Assembly: GCF_001577365.1 (NCBI RefSeq)
Contig: NZ_CP014513.1
Span: forward strand, 496,001 to 560,000
DNA from: Frondihabitans sp. PAMC 28766
Lineage (GTDB): Bacteria; Actinomycetota; Actinomycetes; Actinomycetales; Microbacteriaceae
Reading direction: 5' to 3'
Length of the DNA: 64,000 nucleotides
In this document: piece by piece, positions 1 to 8,764 of the stretch
How the letters are laid out: each line of letters opens with the position of its first letter
Position numbering within the stretch: position 1 is the first letter of the stretch
Translations under genes and position numbers: made by a program
The notes under the pieces: generated by a model
The model's input: only the letters and a program-made list of their open reading frames with translations
Told to the model about the DNA's origin: nothing
The model's database searches: none

Positions 1-992
1 AGTCTCGAGCGCAGCACGTCGTCGTCCACACCGGACAGCACTACGATCCGGCGCTGTCCGACGTGTTCTTCGACGATCTCGGCATCCAGGCTCCCGGCCA
101 CAGCCTGAACATCGGGTCAGCATCGCACGGCCGCCAGACCGGGGCGATGCTCGCGTCGCTGGAAACCGTCTTCGACGCTGAAAAACCCGACGCCGTGCTC
201 GTCTACGGAGACACCAACTCCACGTTGGCGGCCGCGCTCGCGGCCGTGAAGCTGGGGGTTCGTCTTCACCATCTCGAGGCGGGTCTCCGCTCGTTCAATC
301 GAGCGATGCCGGAGGAGCACAACCGGGTCCTGACCGACCATGCCTCCGACCTGTGCCTCGCTCCTACCGAGTCGGCGATGGACAATCTTGCGGCCGAGGG
401 GTTGTCGCGCTCGAGCGTCCTGGTCGGCGACGTCATGACAGACGTGGTCCTCGCCACTCGTGATCGCGTGCGGCACGAGGCCCTGCCAGTCCCCTCGTCG
501 CTCAGCGCGTCACCTTTCTACCTCGCCACGCTGCACCGCCCTTCGAACACCGACGACCCCGCGCGCCTTCGGGCGGTGCTCGAGCCCCTCGCACGGCTCG
601 ACCACCCGACGCTTCTCGTCGCGCACCCTCGGCTCGTCGATCGCGCCGCCTCGTTCGGAATTCCACTCGATTTCGAGGGGCTGCACTCCACTCCGGCCGT
701 CGGATACCCCGATCTCGTCCGCCTCGTCATGGGAAGCGCGGGAGTCGTGACCGACTCCGGCGGCCTGCAGAAGGAAGCCTTCCTGCTGGAAAAGCCCTGC
801 ATCACCGTCCGTTCCGAGACCGAGTGGACGGAGACGGTCGATCTCGGCTGGAACGTCCTCGCCGGCGATCGCCTCGCCGAGATCCCCTCGCTCATGGCGG
901 CGCTGCGCCCTGAGCCCACGAACGCGACCCCCTACGGGACCGGAACCGCGGCAGTCGCCGCCGTCGACGCGATCCTGCGTGACCTGTCCTGA
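1..992 (+). CDS. wecB: UDP-N-acetylglucosamine 2-epimerase family protein (5' end outside window)
   Basis: Cytoplasmic epimerase that inverts C2 of a UDP-GlcNAc-type sugar. The frame is open from base 3, and the residues before the first in-frame GTG (63) already read as family sequence (GQHYDPALS, then FFDDLGI), so the gene starts before the window. Visible motifs are DTNSTLAAALAA and HLEAGLRS in the N-terminal half, an EEHNR segment, and SGGLQKEAF with a RSETEWTE stretch towards the C-terminus, all typical of WecB/WbpI epimerases. The linked genes at 8135-12163 make a 2,3-diacetamido uronic acid, so the substrate could be UDP-GlcNAc3NAcA (WbpI role) instead of UDP-GlcNAc. A glycosyltransferase and flippase follow. 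Family certain, substrate inferred. Confidence 0.9.
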   Translation, partial: SRAQHVVVHTGQHYDPALSDVFFDDLGIQAPGHSLNIGSASHGRQTGAMLASLETVFDAEKPDAVLVYGDTNSTLAAALAAVKLGVRLHHLEAGLRSFNRAMPEEHNRVLTDHASDLCLAPTESAMDNLAAEGLSRSSVLVGDVMTDVVLATRDRVRHEALPVPSSLSASPFYLATLHRPSNTDDPARLRAVLEPLARLDHPTLLVAHPRLVDRAASFGIPLDFEGLHSTPAVGYPDLVRLVMGSAGVVTDSGGLQKEAFLLEKPCITVRSETEWTETVDLGWNVLAGDRLAEIPSLMAALRPEPTNATPYGTGTAAVAAVDAILRDLS

Positions 993-1014
993 CACCGAAG
1001 CTGGAGACACCATC

Positions 1015-2175
1015 ATGACCCGAACCCGAACTCGATTCGCGCGAGTCGACATCGTCCACGTCAGCTCTGCGCACCCCTGGACCGACAACCGCGTCCACCT
1101 GCGAGAGGCCGCATCCACCGTCGCGGGCGGCTATCGCACAGCCCTCGTCGCCGTGGGCAACGGGCTTCCCGCTCCCGAGACCGGCGTGATCTGCCACCTG
1201 CTCCGCAAGCGCGGCCGTCTGTCTCGCGTCACCCTGGGTTCGATCGAGGCCGTCGTCAGTGCGCTGCGCTTCCGGCCGCGCGCGGTCCACCTGCACGACC
1301 CTGAACTCGTCTGGTCCGTCCCGGTCTTCCGGAGACTCGGCGTCGTGGTCATCTGGGACGCGCACGAAGACCTTCCCGATCAGGTCCTCGACAAGCACTA
1401 CCTCTCGCCATTCCAATCGCGAGTCTTCTCAGCCGCTGCTCGCCTGGTCGTTCGTCTGGCACGCTCAAGCGACGCCATCCTGACGGCGACTGAGCGCATC
1501 GCCGCGCGGTTTCCCGACGAGAAGACGTCGGTTGTCCACAACTTTCCTCGCCCGCGTGCTCATGACGGGAGAGCGCCGGCTGTCGTGCACCGCCCTCGGC
1601 GCGTCGGGTACATCGGCGCTCTCGGCACATATCGCGGTTCCGAGGTGCTGCCCACGGCGATCGCCGACCCACGATTCCCCGACGGCTGGACTCTGCACGT
1701 GGCTGGGAGCTTCGTACCCGTCAGCACCCGCCGACCCTACGAGTCCCTCCACGAGGCGGGGGCTGTCGTGCTCCACGGTCAGGTCGGGCCGGACGAGGCG
1801 AGGGACATCCTGCTCGACACGCGAGTCGGCATCGTCACCTTCCTGCCGAATGCCGCTCACCTCGAGGCTCTGCCGACGAAGATGTTCGAGTATCTGGCCG
1901 CGGGCATCCCCGTGATCGCTTCGGACTTCCCCCTCTGGCGGCAACTGCTCGGGCCGCACGACTGCGCGACCTTCGTCGATCCTCACTGCGGGGCAGCCAT
2001 CGCCGAGGCCGTGCGGTTCTACGACGAGAACCCCGACGTGCTGGCCCGTCAGTCGCGCAATGCCCTCCGCGCCGCGCGCGAGGTATTCTCCTGGACCAGC
2101 GAGGAGTCGGTGCTGCTCGAGGCGTATCGACGAGTCGGGCTGGTACCCACCACCCATCAGACTCCGCGATCATGA
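1015..2175 (+). CDS. glycosyltransferase, GT4-like
   Basis: Predicted GT-B fold enzyme (386 aa) that transfers a sugar from an activated donor during surface polysaccharide assembly. The N-terminal half has VHLHDPELVW and DAHEDLP, hallmarks of a GT4 subgroup. The C-terminal half has the donor-binding segment EALPTKMFEYLAAGIPVIASD. The ATG at 1015 is preferred over an in-frame GTG at 979 because GGAG lies about 10 nt before it and because 979 lies inside the upstream gene. Its stop overlaps the flippase start (ATGA at 2172), so the two are translationally coupled. Donor and acceptor are unknown. Confidence 0.85.
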   Translation: MTRTRTRFARVDIVHVSSAHPWTDNRVHLREAASTVAGGYRTALVAVGNGLPAPETGVICHLLRKRGRLSRVTLGSIEAVVSALRFRPRAVHLHDPELVWSVPVFRRLGVVVIWDAHEDLPDQVLDKHYLSPFQSRVFSAAARLVVRLARSSDAILTATERIAARFPDEKTSVVHNFPRPRAHDGRAPAVVHRPRRVGYIGALGTYRGSEVLPTAIADPRFPDGWTLHVAGSFVPVSTRRPYESLHEAGAVVLHGQVGPDEARDILLDTRVGIVTFLPNAAHLEALPTKMFEYLAAGIPVIASDFPLWRQLLGPHDCATFVDPHCGAAIAEAVRFYDENPDVLARQSRNALRAAREVFSWTSEESVLLEAYRRVGLVPTTHQTPRS

Positions 2176-3527
2176 GCGCAGGAGCAGCAGCTCCTTCGGG
2201 CACAGGCGATCGACGCGGTGGCCGAAGCGTCGCCGGGATCCTGTTCGGAAGCGCTATCGGACAGGGTGCCGTTCTGCTCTCCACGCCGTTCTTCGCCCGG
2301 TTCTACGAACCCGCAGACTTCGGGGCACTGGCGATCGTCACCTCAGTGACGGCCGTTCTCGGCTCGATCATCACTGTGAGCTGGGAGCGGGGCGTCGTCT
2401 CGGCAAGGTCGGCCCGTCTGGCCGACTCGCTTGCGGTTCTGGCACTGGTGTCGGCCCTCGTGCTGTGCGGAGTGATCGCCGGCCTGTCGCTCGCATTCCG
2501 AGCGACTCTCGATCGGTGGTTCGACACTTCTATCTTCTCCGACCTCTGGTGGACCCTACCGGTGTGCAGTCTGGCGCTCGCCGTTCAACGGATCGTCGCG
2601 GCGGGTCTGACGCGTGCCAGGAACCACGGATCGATCGCCTGTCGAAACGCAACGCAGGGCCTGGTCCAGGTCGCCGCGACCGCGGCCCTCATGCCGATCG
2701 GAGGGCCTCTCGGGCTCGTCATCGCCCCGGCAGTCGGCCGATTCGCCGGCGCGCTGGGGGCCCGCCTCCGTACCGGCCCTGCCTCCACAAAGGCGGGCGC
2801 GCGCACGACCGGACGGCTTTCCGCCGGTCGAAGCGCCCCGACATGGCGCAGCATCCGCGTCGCCGCCCGGCGCTACCGCCGTTATCCCCTCGTCTCGACC
2901 TGGTCATCCGCTCTCAACTCACTGGGGATCCAACTGCCCGTCATCTTGATGTCGACCCTCTTCGGTTCCATCGAGGTGGGGTTCGTCGCCCTGGCCATGC
3001 GCCTCGTGGCGTCTCCGGCCGGGCTAGTGGCCGAGGGAATCGGTCAGTTCTTCGACGGCGCCCTCGGGGGCAGGATCCGAAGGCGCGAAGCCGGGTCGCA
3101 TCGGATGACCGTGCGTCTCGTGGTGCAGCTCGGAGGAGTGGCGGCGGGAAGCGCCATTGCCGTCGCCGTCAGCGCGCCGTTCGTCGTGCCGTCGGTGTTC
3201 GGTAGCGACTGGATCGGGGCCACGCCCATCGTCCAGATCGTGGTCTTCCAGGCTGCGGCCCAACTCGTCGCGTCACCCATATCACGGGCGCTCATCCTGC
3301 TCGAGAAGCAGCCCCTCCAGCTCACGTGGGACGCCGGGCGATTCGTCGCGACGAACGGTGTTCTGCTCACGGCTGCAGCCATGGGGGCGGGTCTCGAAGC
3401 CTCGCTCGTCCTCGTCTCGTGCGTGAGCGCCCTGTCCTACGCGGTGCTCGTCGCGCTCGTCCTGACCGCGGTTCGGCGTCATGACGAAGCCCCCTCCATT
3501 CGGGGCAGCGCTTTATCAGCTTTTTAA
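2172..3527 (+). CDS. polysaccharide flippase (Wzx / MOP superfamily)
   Basis: Integral membrane protein of 451 aa with about 12 hydrophobic segments, expected to flip lipid-linked oligosaccharide units across the membrane. The N-terminal FGSAIGQGAVLLSTPFFARFY followed by FGALAIVTS is the usual start of Wzx-like transporters. An Arg/Ala-rich cytoplasmic loop sits in the middle of the protein (about residues 195-235). It overlaps the glycosyltransferase by 4 nt and its TAA lies only 15 nt before the next gene. Together with the epimerase and glycosyltransferase it forms the tail of a surface glycan operon that extends left of the window. Confidence 0.85.
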   Translation: MSAGAAAPSGTGDRRGGRSVAGILFGSAIGQGAVLLSTPFFARFYEPADFGALAIVTSVTAVLGSIITVSWERGVVSARSARLADSLAVLALVSALVLCGVIAGLSLAFRATLDRWFDTSIFSDLWWTLPVCSLALAVQRIVAAGLTRARNHGSIACRNATQGLVQVAATAALMPIGGPLGLVIAPAVGRFAGALGARLRTGPASTKAGARTTGRLSAGRSAPTWRSIRVAARRYRRYPLVSTWSSALNSLGIQLPVILMSTLFGSIEVGFVALAMRLVASPAGLVAEGIGQFFDGALGGRIRRREAGSHRMTVRLVVQLGGVAAGSAIAVAVSAPFVVPSVFGSDWIGATPIVQIVVFQAAAQLVASPISRALILLEKQPLQLTWDAGRFVATNGVLLTAAAMGAGLEASLVLVSCVSALSYAVLVALVLTAVRRHDEAPSIRGSALSAF

Positions 3528-3545
3528 CATACCATCTCTGGTATG
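3528..3545 (+). promoter_or_regulatory. perfect inverted repeat covering the PBP start codon
   Basis: CATACCA-TCTC-TGGTATG forms a 7-bp hairpin with a 4-nt loop, and the last three bases are the ATG of the PBP gene. There is no Shine-Dalgarno sequence. TACCAT (3530-3535) could instead act as a -10 hexamer 7 nt before the ATG, giving a leaderless mRNA. Hairpin is seen; function is inferred. Confidence 0.5.
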
Positions 3546-5738
3546 AGAACACAGCGAGCACGACCGTTTTCGTTTCTCGCGGCCGCGGCCGGCTTCGTCA
3601 CCTTGAGCGTCGCCGCTGGCACGCTCGTCGCCGTCGGCGCCGCGCCGGTCGTGGCTGTCGCTGGGCAAGGCGCCGGAGCCGCCATCCAGGCGTTCGACGA
3701 CATCCCCGAGTTCATCGAGATCGGCAAGCTGCAGCAGCGCAATGTCCTCTACGCGAACAAGGGCGGTCAACAGGTGCCGTTCGCGACCCTCTACAGCGAG
3801 AACCGCGTCAACGCGGCCTGGGGCGACGTGGCTCAGACACTCAAAGACGCAGCCGTCGCCGGCGAAGACCGCCGCTTCTACGAACACGGCGCCGTCGACC
3901 TCAACTCACTCGCCCGGGCCGCAGTCGGAAGTATCGCCAAGAGCAGCTTCGGGGCGGCCGGTGGCGGCTCCACCATTGCCATGCAACTGGTTCGCAACGT
4001 TCTCATCGCCCAGGCCGACTCGGTCTCCGACGAGAAGAAGCGGCAGGCTGCGCTGGCGCAGGCGACCGAAGAGACACCCCGTCGCAAAGTGGCCGAGATG
4101 AAGCTGGCCATCGGTCTCGAGAAGAAATACAGCAAAGACGAAGTACTCCTCGCGTACCTCAACATCGCCTATTTCGGCGACCACGCGTACGGTGTCGAAG
4201 CGGCGGCCCAGCACTTCTACGGCAAGGGCGCCAAAGCGCTGTCGGCAGCCGAGGCGGCCAGCCTGCTGGCGACCGTGCAATACCCGGAGACGCGCAACAT
4301 GTCGACACCGAAGAACTACACGGCGAACACAGCGCGTCGCGACGTGATCCTGAAGTCGATGCTCGCCGAGAAGAAGATCGATCGCGCGGCCTTCGACGCC
4401 GCCGTGGCTTCGTCGGTCGGGTCGTACGTGCATCTGACGCCCGCGACGCAAGGCTGCATGGCGGTCACGGAGCCCGGTGCTCAGCAGTGGTGCGACCTCA
4501 TCCGCCGCCAGGTGACGAGCCTGCCGTCGCTTGGCGCCACCGCCGCCGAGCGCGAGCGCAACTGGCGCGTCGGCGGCTACCAGGTGCACACCACACTCGA
4601 CCTCGACCAGACGGCCGACGCGAAGGGTCAGGTCGACACCTACGCACCCAACACCGAGACCCGTTACGACCTCGGCGGCGTCGTCACCTCGATCGAGGCG
4701 AAGACCGGGCGCGTGCTCGTCATGGCGCAGAACAAAGACTTCAACGAGACAGCCGACGGCGGTGGATCGACCTCGTCGGCGATCAACTACGCCGTCGACC
4801 ACGACCTCGGCGGTGGCAACGGGTTTCAGCCGGGGTCGACCTACAAGCCCTTCACCCTGCTCGAGTGGCTCAAGCAGGGGCATCGACTGGGCGAGACCGT
4901 CAACGCCGCGCCTCGCGACTTCAGCCCGAACACCGTCTGCGGGTCGCGCGACTACACATCGTTCAGACCGAAGAACGACGACGGCGGCAACCCGGGCTCG
5001 GTCTCGGTGAGACAGGCGACTGCGAGATCTATCAACACCGCGTTCGCCGCGATGGCACAGAAGCTCGACCTCTGCGACATCCGCGAGACGGCGAAGTCGC
5101 TGGGCGTGCACTCGGCCGACGGCGCCGACCTCGTCGCCTACCCGTCGGCGACGATCGGCTCGGGCAACACGGTCGCCCCTCTGACCATGGCGGCGGCCTT
5201 CGCCGGGATCGCCAATGGGGGCGAGTTCTGCACGCCCGTCATGATCGACAGTGTCACCGACTCCGAGGGCAAGAAGTTGGCCGGCCAGGCGCAGCACTGT
5301 GAGCAGGCCATTGACCCGACGGTCGCGGCCAAAGCAGCCTCGGCGCTGCAGGGGCCCTTCGCGAGCGGTACGGCGACCGCCGCCAACCCTCACGACGGCG
5401 TCCCCATCCTCGGCAAGACAGGCACCACCGACGGCGCAGAGCAGACCTGGCTCGTCGGCGGATCGACCAACGTCGTCACCGCCGCCTGGGTCGGCAACCT
5501 CACTGGTCACCAGAATCAGTACCGCATCTACGGGGCGTACGGCGCCATGAACCAGCAACGACTGACCATCTGGAAGCACGTGCAACGGAGCCTCAACGCA
5601 GCCTACGGAGGCGACGCCTTCGCGGCCGCACCCCAGGAATACACGCCGCGCGCTCCGAAGATCACGCCGCCGACATCCAGTCCCGACAGTGACGGCGACG
5701 GCGAGAGCAGCACCGACACCAGCACCCCAGCCGGGTAG
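3543..5738 (+). CDS. class A penicillin-binding protein (GT51 transglycosylase + transpeptidase)
   Basis: Bifunctional peptidoglycan synthase of 731 aa. A signal-anchor helix occupies about residues 10-45. The GT51 domain shows AGEDRRFYEHGAVD, with the catalytic Glu near residue 101, and GGSTIAMQLVRN. The transpeptidase domain shows the nucleophile motif STYK near residue 432, SIN near 496 and KTGT near 624. The C-terminal tail is Pro/Ser/Asp-rich, as in many actinobacterial PBP1-type enzymes. It follows the flippase after 15 nt and may be expressed from its own leaderless promoter, because no ribosome binding site precedes the ATG. Confidence 0.93.
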   Translation: MRTQRARPFSFLAAAAGFVTLSVAAGTLVAVGAAPVVAVAGQGAGAAIQAFDDIPEFIEIGKLQQRNVLYANKGGQQVPFATLYSENRVNAAWGDVAQTLKDAAVAGEDRRFYEHGAVDLNSLARAAVGSIAKSSFGAAGGGSTIAMQLVRNVLIAQADSVSDEKKRQAALAQATEETPRRKVAEMKLAIGLEKKYSKDEVLLAYLNIAYFGDHAYGVEAAAQHFYGKGAKALSAAEAASLLATVQYPETRNMSTPKNYTANTARRDVILKSMLAEKKIDRAAFDAAVASSVGSYVHLTPATQGCMAVTEPGAQQWCDLIRRQVTSLPSLGATAAERERNWRVGGYQVHTTLDLDQTADAKGQVDTYAPNTETRYDLGGVVTSIEAKTGRVLVMAQNKDFNETADGGGSTSSAINYAVDHDLGGGNGFQPGSTYKPFTLLEWLKQGHRLGETVNAAPRDFSPNTVCGSRDYTSFRPKNDDGGNPGSVSVRQATARSINTAFAAMAQKLDLCDIRETAKSLGVHSADGADLVAYPSATIGSGNTVAPLTMAAAFAGIANGGEFCTPVMIDSVTDSEGKKLAGQAQHCEQAIDPTVAAKAASALQGPFASGTATAANPHDGVPILGKTGTTDGAEQTWLVGGSTNVVTAAWVGNLTGHQNQYRIYGAYGAMNQQRLTIWKHVQRSLNAAYGGDAFAAAPQEYTPRAPKITPPTSSPDSDGDGESSTDTSTPAG

Positions 5739-5752
5739 ACGAGGATGGAGGG

Positions 5753-6808
5753 GTGACCACGCTGCACGATCCTGATCTCCACTCGTTCGCCTCCGACAAC
5801 TACTCCGGTGTCCACCCCGAGGTGATGCAGGCGATCGTCGACGCCAACGGCGGCCACGTCGGCTCGTACGGCGCCGACCCCTACACGGCGCGGCTGAGCG
5901 ACCTCGTCGTCGAGCACTTCGGCGAGGGTTCCGAGATCCACCCCGTCCTCACCGGGACGGGCGCGAATGTCGCCTCCCTCCAGGCCCTGGTGCCGCGGTG
6001 GGGTGCAGTCGTCTGCGCGGCGACCGCGCACATCTACACCGACGAGGGCGGGGCGCCCGAGCGGCTCGGCGGCCTCAAGCTGCTGACCGTAACGACGCCC
6101 GATGGCAAGCTGACACCCGACCTGATCGACCGCCAGGCCTATGGGTGGGGCGACCAGCAGCGACCTCAGCCGCTCGCCGTGTCGATCACTCAGACGACGG
6201 AGATGGGCACGGCCTACTCGCCTGCCGAGATCCGTGCCATCACACAGCACGCCCACTCGCTCGGAATGCGGGTGCACCTCGACGGCGCCCGCATCGCGAA
6301 CGCGGTCGCCTCGACCGGGGCGACTCTTCGTCAACTCACGCGCGACGCCGGCGTCGACGTGGTCAGCTTCGGCGGCACGAAGAACGGCCTGCTGCTCGGC
6401 GAGTCCGTCGTGACTCTGACCGAGGACGAACTGCCCGGTATTACCTACATCCGTAAAATGGACGCGCAGCTGGCATCCAAGATGCGCTTCATCTCGGCGC
6501 AGTTCATCCCGCTCCTCGAGACGGACCTGCTCGTGCGATCGGCGACGCACTCCAATGCCATGGCCCTCCGCCTCCGCGACGGCCTCGCGGGGTTGCCCGG
6601 GGTCGAGGTCACGCAGGCCGTCGAGGCCAACGCGGTGTTCGTGATCCTGCCGAAGGAGGTCATCGAACCCGTGCGCGCCGAGCATCGCTTCTATGACTGG
6701 AACCGGTCGACGGGCGAAGTCCGTCTGATGTGCTCGTTCGACACGCAGGAAGCCCACGTGGACGCCCTCATCGCGAGCGTCGCGCGCGAGATCGAGGCTG
6801 CCGCGTGA
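5753..6808 (+). CDS. low-specificity L-threonine aldolase (beta-eliminating lyase family)
   Basis: PLP enzyme of 351 aa that cleaves L-threonine or allo-threonine to glycine and acetaldehyde. The start is GTG, with GGAGG immediately upstream. DNYSGVHPEVMQAI at the N-terminus and SFGGTKNG, containing the PLP-binding lysine (near residue 209), identify the family. HLDGARIANA supplies the PLP-ring aspartate. Length matches the family. The next gene overlaps its stop (GTGA), so the pair is probably co-transcribed. Confidence 0.9.
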   Translation: MTTLHDPDLHSFASDNYSGVHPEVMQAIVDANGGHVGSYGADPYTARLSDLVVEHFGEGSEIHPVLTGTGANVASLQALVPRWGAVVCAATAHIYTDEGGAPERLGGLKLLTVTTPDGKLTPDLIDRQAYGWGDQQRPQPLAVSITQTTEMGTAYSPAEIRAITQHAHSLGMRVHLDGARIANAVASTGATLRQLTRDAGVDVVSFGGTKNGLLLGESVVTLTEDELPGITYIRKMDAQLASKMRFISAQFIPLLETDLLVRSATHSNAMALRLRDGLAGLPGVEVTQAVEANAVFVILPKEVIEPVRAEHRFYDWNRSTGEVRLMCSFDTQEAHVDALIASVAREIEAAA

Positions 6809-7263
6809 GCGATCCGAGAGAGCGCCCAGACACTCCGGTGCCCGTACCGACCTCCGAGGCTCGCGATGAGACTGCGCGCCGCGCCCTGCCGCCAGAGGCG
6901 TTCTCGACGAAGAAGCCAGTAGGGCGCTACCCGGGGCGCACGAATCCGCGCAAGGGCGACATGGTGCTGACAATCATCCTGTCGGTGGTGCTCTACGCCC
7001 TCGTCGTTCAATACGTGGGCGACGGCGCCTCACGCGGTGCGAAGTACGCGGCTCTCACGCACGGCGTGCAGCTCGGCACGATCCTCGCCATCGCTGCGCC
7101 ACTCGTGCTGGCCCTCTTCTCGACGGTGTTCTCGATCCTGTTCATCCTGCGGCGTGTGTATGCCTTCTGGCTGCCAGTGTTCGCCGGAGTCCTCATCGTC
7201 GCGCTGTACTCGATCACGCAGCAGATGCTCGACCAATCGGTCATCACGTCGTTCAGCTCCTGA
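6805..7263 (+). CDS. small membrane protein, DUF6264-like
   Basis: 152-aa protein with a hydrophilic Pro/Arg-rich N-terminus (RYPGRTNPRKGD) followed by three predicted transmembrane helices (about residues 52-70, 85-112, 115-135). I chose the GTG at 6805, which overlaps the upstream TGA, because an earlier in-frame GTG (6730) lies inside the aldolase. The arrangement resembles the DUF6264 family common in Microbacteriaceae, but that assignment is from memory of the family and unverified. No catalytic motif is visible. Function unknown. Confidence 0.7.
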   Translation: MSDPRERPDTPVPVPTSEARDETARRALPPEAFSTKKPVGRYPGRTNPRKGDMVLTIILSVVLYALVVQYVGDGASRGAKYAALTHGVQLGTILAIAAPLVLALFSTVFSILFILRRVYAFWLPVFAGVLIVALYSITQQMLDQSVITSFSS

Positions 7264-7391
7264 GCTCAGCACCTGAGCCGACTTCGAACGCTCGATGCGA
7301 GGGCATAGATCCAGCGCCTAGGCTGTTGGGCGAATCGAGGCCCCCGAGGGTGCGGGCCCAATCCCCTCGTCCGCACTCAAGAGAAGGCACG

Positions 7392-7988
7392 ATGACCACG
7401 ACCGACCAGAACACGACCACTCGCACGTCCGACACGAGCGTCCCGCTCGTCCCGCTGCTCGACGAGCGCTGGAGCCCCCGCTCGTACGACCCCACCGCCG
7501 AGATCTCCGACGAAGCACTGACGGCGCTTCTCGAGGCTGCCCGCTGGGCGCCGTCGGCTTCGAACATGCAGCCTCGCCGGTTCATCGTGGGCCGCCGCGG
7601 CACTGCGACATTCGACACGATCCTCGTCAACCTCATGGGCTTCAACACTCTCTGGGCCGGCAACGCCGCAGCTCTGCTGGTGGCCGTCGCCGAGACGGAA
7701 ACCGAAGAAGGCGACAAGCGCAACTGGGCGCAGTACGACCTGGGTCTCGCCGTCTCCGCGCTCAGCGTCCAGGCACACGCCGAGGGTCTGCACACTCACC
7801 AGATGGCGGGCATCGAGGTCGATGGCCTCCGTAGCGCGTTCGATCTGCCCGAGCGTTTCCTTCCGGTGACCGTCACGGCCATCGGCGTCGTGGACTCGGC
7901 CGACAGGCTGCCCGAGAAGCTGGCCGAGCGCGAGACGCTGCCCCGTACGCGTCTCCCTCTCGACGAGCTCGTGATCGCCCGCGACTGA
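7392..7988 (+). CDS. nitroreductase family protein
   Basis: FMN-dependent oxidoreductase of 198 aa using NAD(P)H. The N-terminal segment LDERWSPRSYDPTAEISDEALTALLEAARWAPSASNMQP is split across the usual FMN-phosphate contacts (RxSxR-like RSYD and PSASNMQPRRF). QYDLGLAVSALSVQAHAEGLHTHQMAG is the typical second FMN motif. The ATG has AGAAGG 8-9 nt upstream, so an in-frame ATG at 7326 is rejected. A strong terminator follows at 8008-8040, making this the end of the transcript. Confidence 0.88.
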   Translation: MTTTDQNTTTRTSDTSVPLVPLLDERWSPRSYDPTAEISDEALTALLEAARWAPSASNMQPRRFIVGRRGTATFDTILVNLMGFNTLWAGNAAALLVAVAETETEEGDKRNWAQYDLGLAVSALSVQAHAEGLHTHQMAGIEVDGLRSAFDLPERFLPVTVTAIGVVDSADRLPEKLAERETLPRTRLPLDELVIARD

Positions 7989-8007
7989 CCCGAAGCATCT
8001 CGACAAG

Positions 8008-8040
8008 ACGTCACCATCCATCAGGATGGTGACGTTTTTT
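8008..8040 (+). terminator. rho-independent terminator after the nitroreductase gene
   Basis: Perfect 12-bp stem (8008-8019 with 8024-8035, loop ATCA) running directly into seven T residues. It separates the nitroreductase gene from the sugar-biosynthesis operon that starts at 8135. Confidence 0.92.
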
Positions 8041-8134
8041 CATTCTCGATGCATTCTCCTCTTCCATTTGTATTTTAAATGTCGTATGGTGATGAAGCGC
8101 AAAAGCGCAGCCCAATCGAAGCAGGAGAATTTCG
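8041..8134 (+). promoter_or_regulatory. AT-rich leader of the diacetamido-sugar operon
   Basis: A 94-bp AT-rich gap between the terminator and the acetyltransferase start, containing TTGTATTTTAAATGTCGTATGG and then the ribosome binding site GCAGGAG 8 nt before the ATG. TATGGT (8085-8090) is a candidate -10. The promoter assignment rests on base composition and position only. Confidence 0.5.
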
Positions 8135-8764
8135 ATGCCGGTCATCAACCCGCCCGTTACCCGCCCCCAGCTCGCGACCCTCGACCAGAGTGCTGACGTG
8201 TCCGCGGACGCCACCGTCGGCTCCGGATCACGCGTCTGGCATCTTGCCCAGATCCGCGAAGGAGCCGAGGTCGGCGTCGACTGCATCATCGGTCGTGGCG
8301 CCTACATCGGCACTGGTGTGGTCGTCGGAAGCCGCTCAAAGATTCAGAACGCGGCGCAGGTCTACGAGCCCGCCACGCTCGGCGAGGGCGTCTTCATCGG
8401 CCCCGGCGCCGTGCTCACCAACGACCGTGCGCCTCGAGCCATCTCCCCCGACGGCGAACTCAAGACCGCGTCGGACTGGGACGCCGTCGGTGTGACCGTC
8501 CGCGACGGTGCGTCCGTGGGAGCCGGTGCCGTCTGCGTCGCTCCCGTGACAGTCGGCCGCTGGGCCATGATCGCCGCGGGCGCCGTCGTCACCCGAGACG
8601 TGCCCGACTTCGCGCTCGTCGTCGGAACCCCCGCGCACCAGATCGGCTGGGTCGGCCGCGCGGGGGTCCGCCTCTCGCCAGACGACACCGGGACTCTCAT
8701 CTGCCCCGCCACCGGCGCTCGATACGAAGTCTTCAACGGACGGCTCGAGGAGGTCGTGCGATGA
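8135..8764 (+). CDS. sugar N-acetyltransferase, left-handed beta-helix (WbpD/WlbB-like)
   Basis: 209-aa hexapeptide-repeat acyltransferase. Repeating [IV]G-x4 units run from about residue 25 to 170 (GRGAYIGTG, GEGVFIGPGAVLTND, VGAGAVCVAPVTVGRWAMIAAGAVVTRD). SRVWHLAQIREGAEVG and the FTN-like VLTNDRAPRA segment resemble WbpD/WlbB, which acetylates the 3-amino group of UDP-GlcNAc3NA-uronate with acetyl-CoA. The last 40 residues (LICPATGARYEV) look like a small accessory domain. First gene of a tightly overlapped four-gene operon with the matching aminotransferase, 3-dehydrogenase and 6-dehydrogenase, which supports the role. Confidence 0.85.
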   Translation: MPVINPPVTRPQLATLDQSADVSADATVGSGSRVWHLAQIREGAEVGVDCIIGRGAYIGTGVVVGSRSKIQNAAQVYEPATLGEGVFIGPGAVLTNDRAPRAISPDGELKTASDWDAVGVTVRDGASVGAGAVCVAPVTVGRWAMIAAGAVVTRDVPDFALVVGTPAHQIGWVGRAGVRLSPDDTGTLICPATGARYEVFNGRLEEVVR

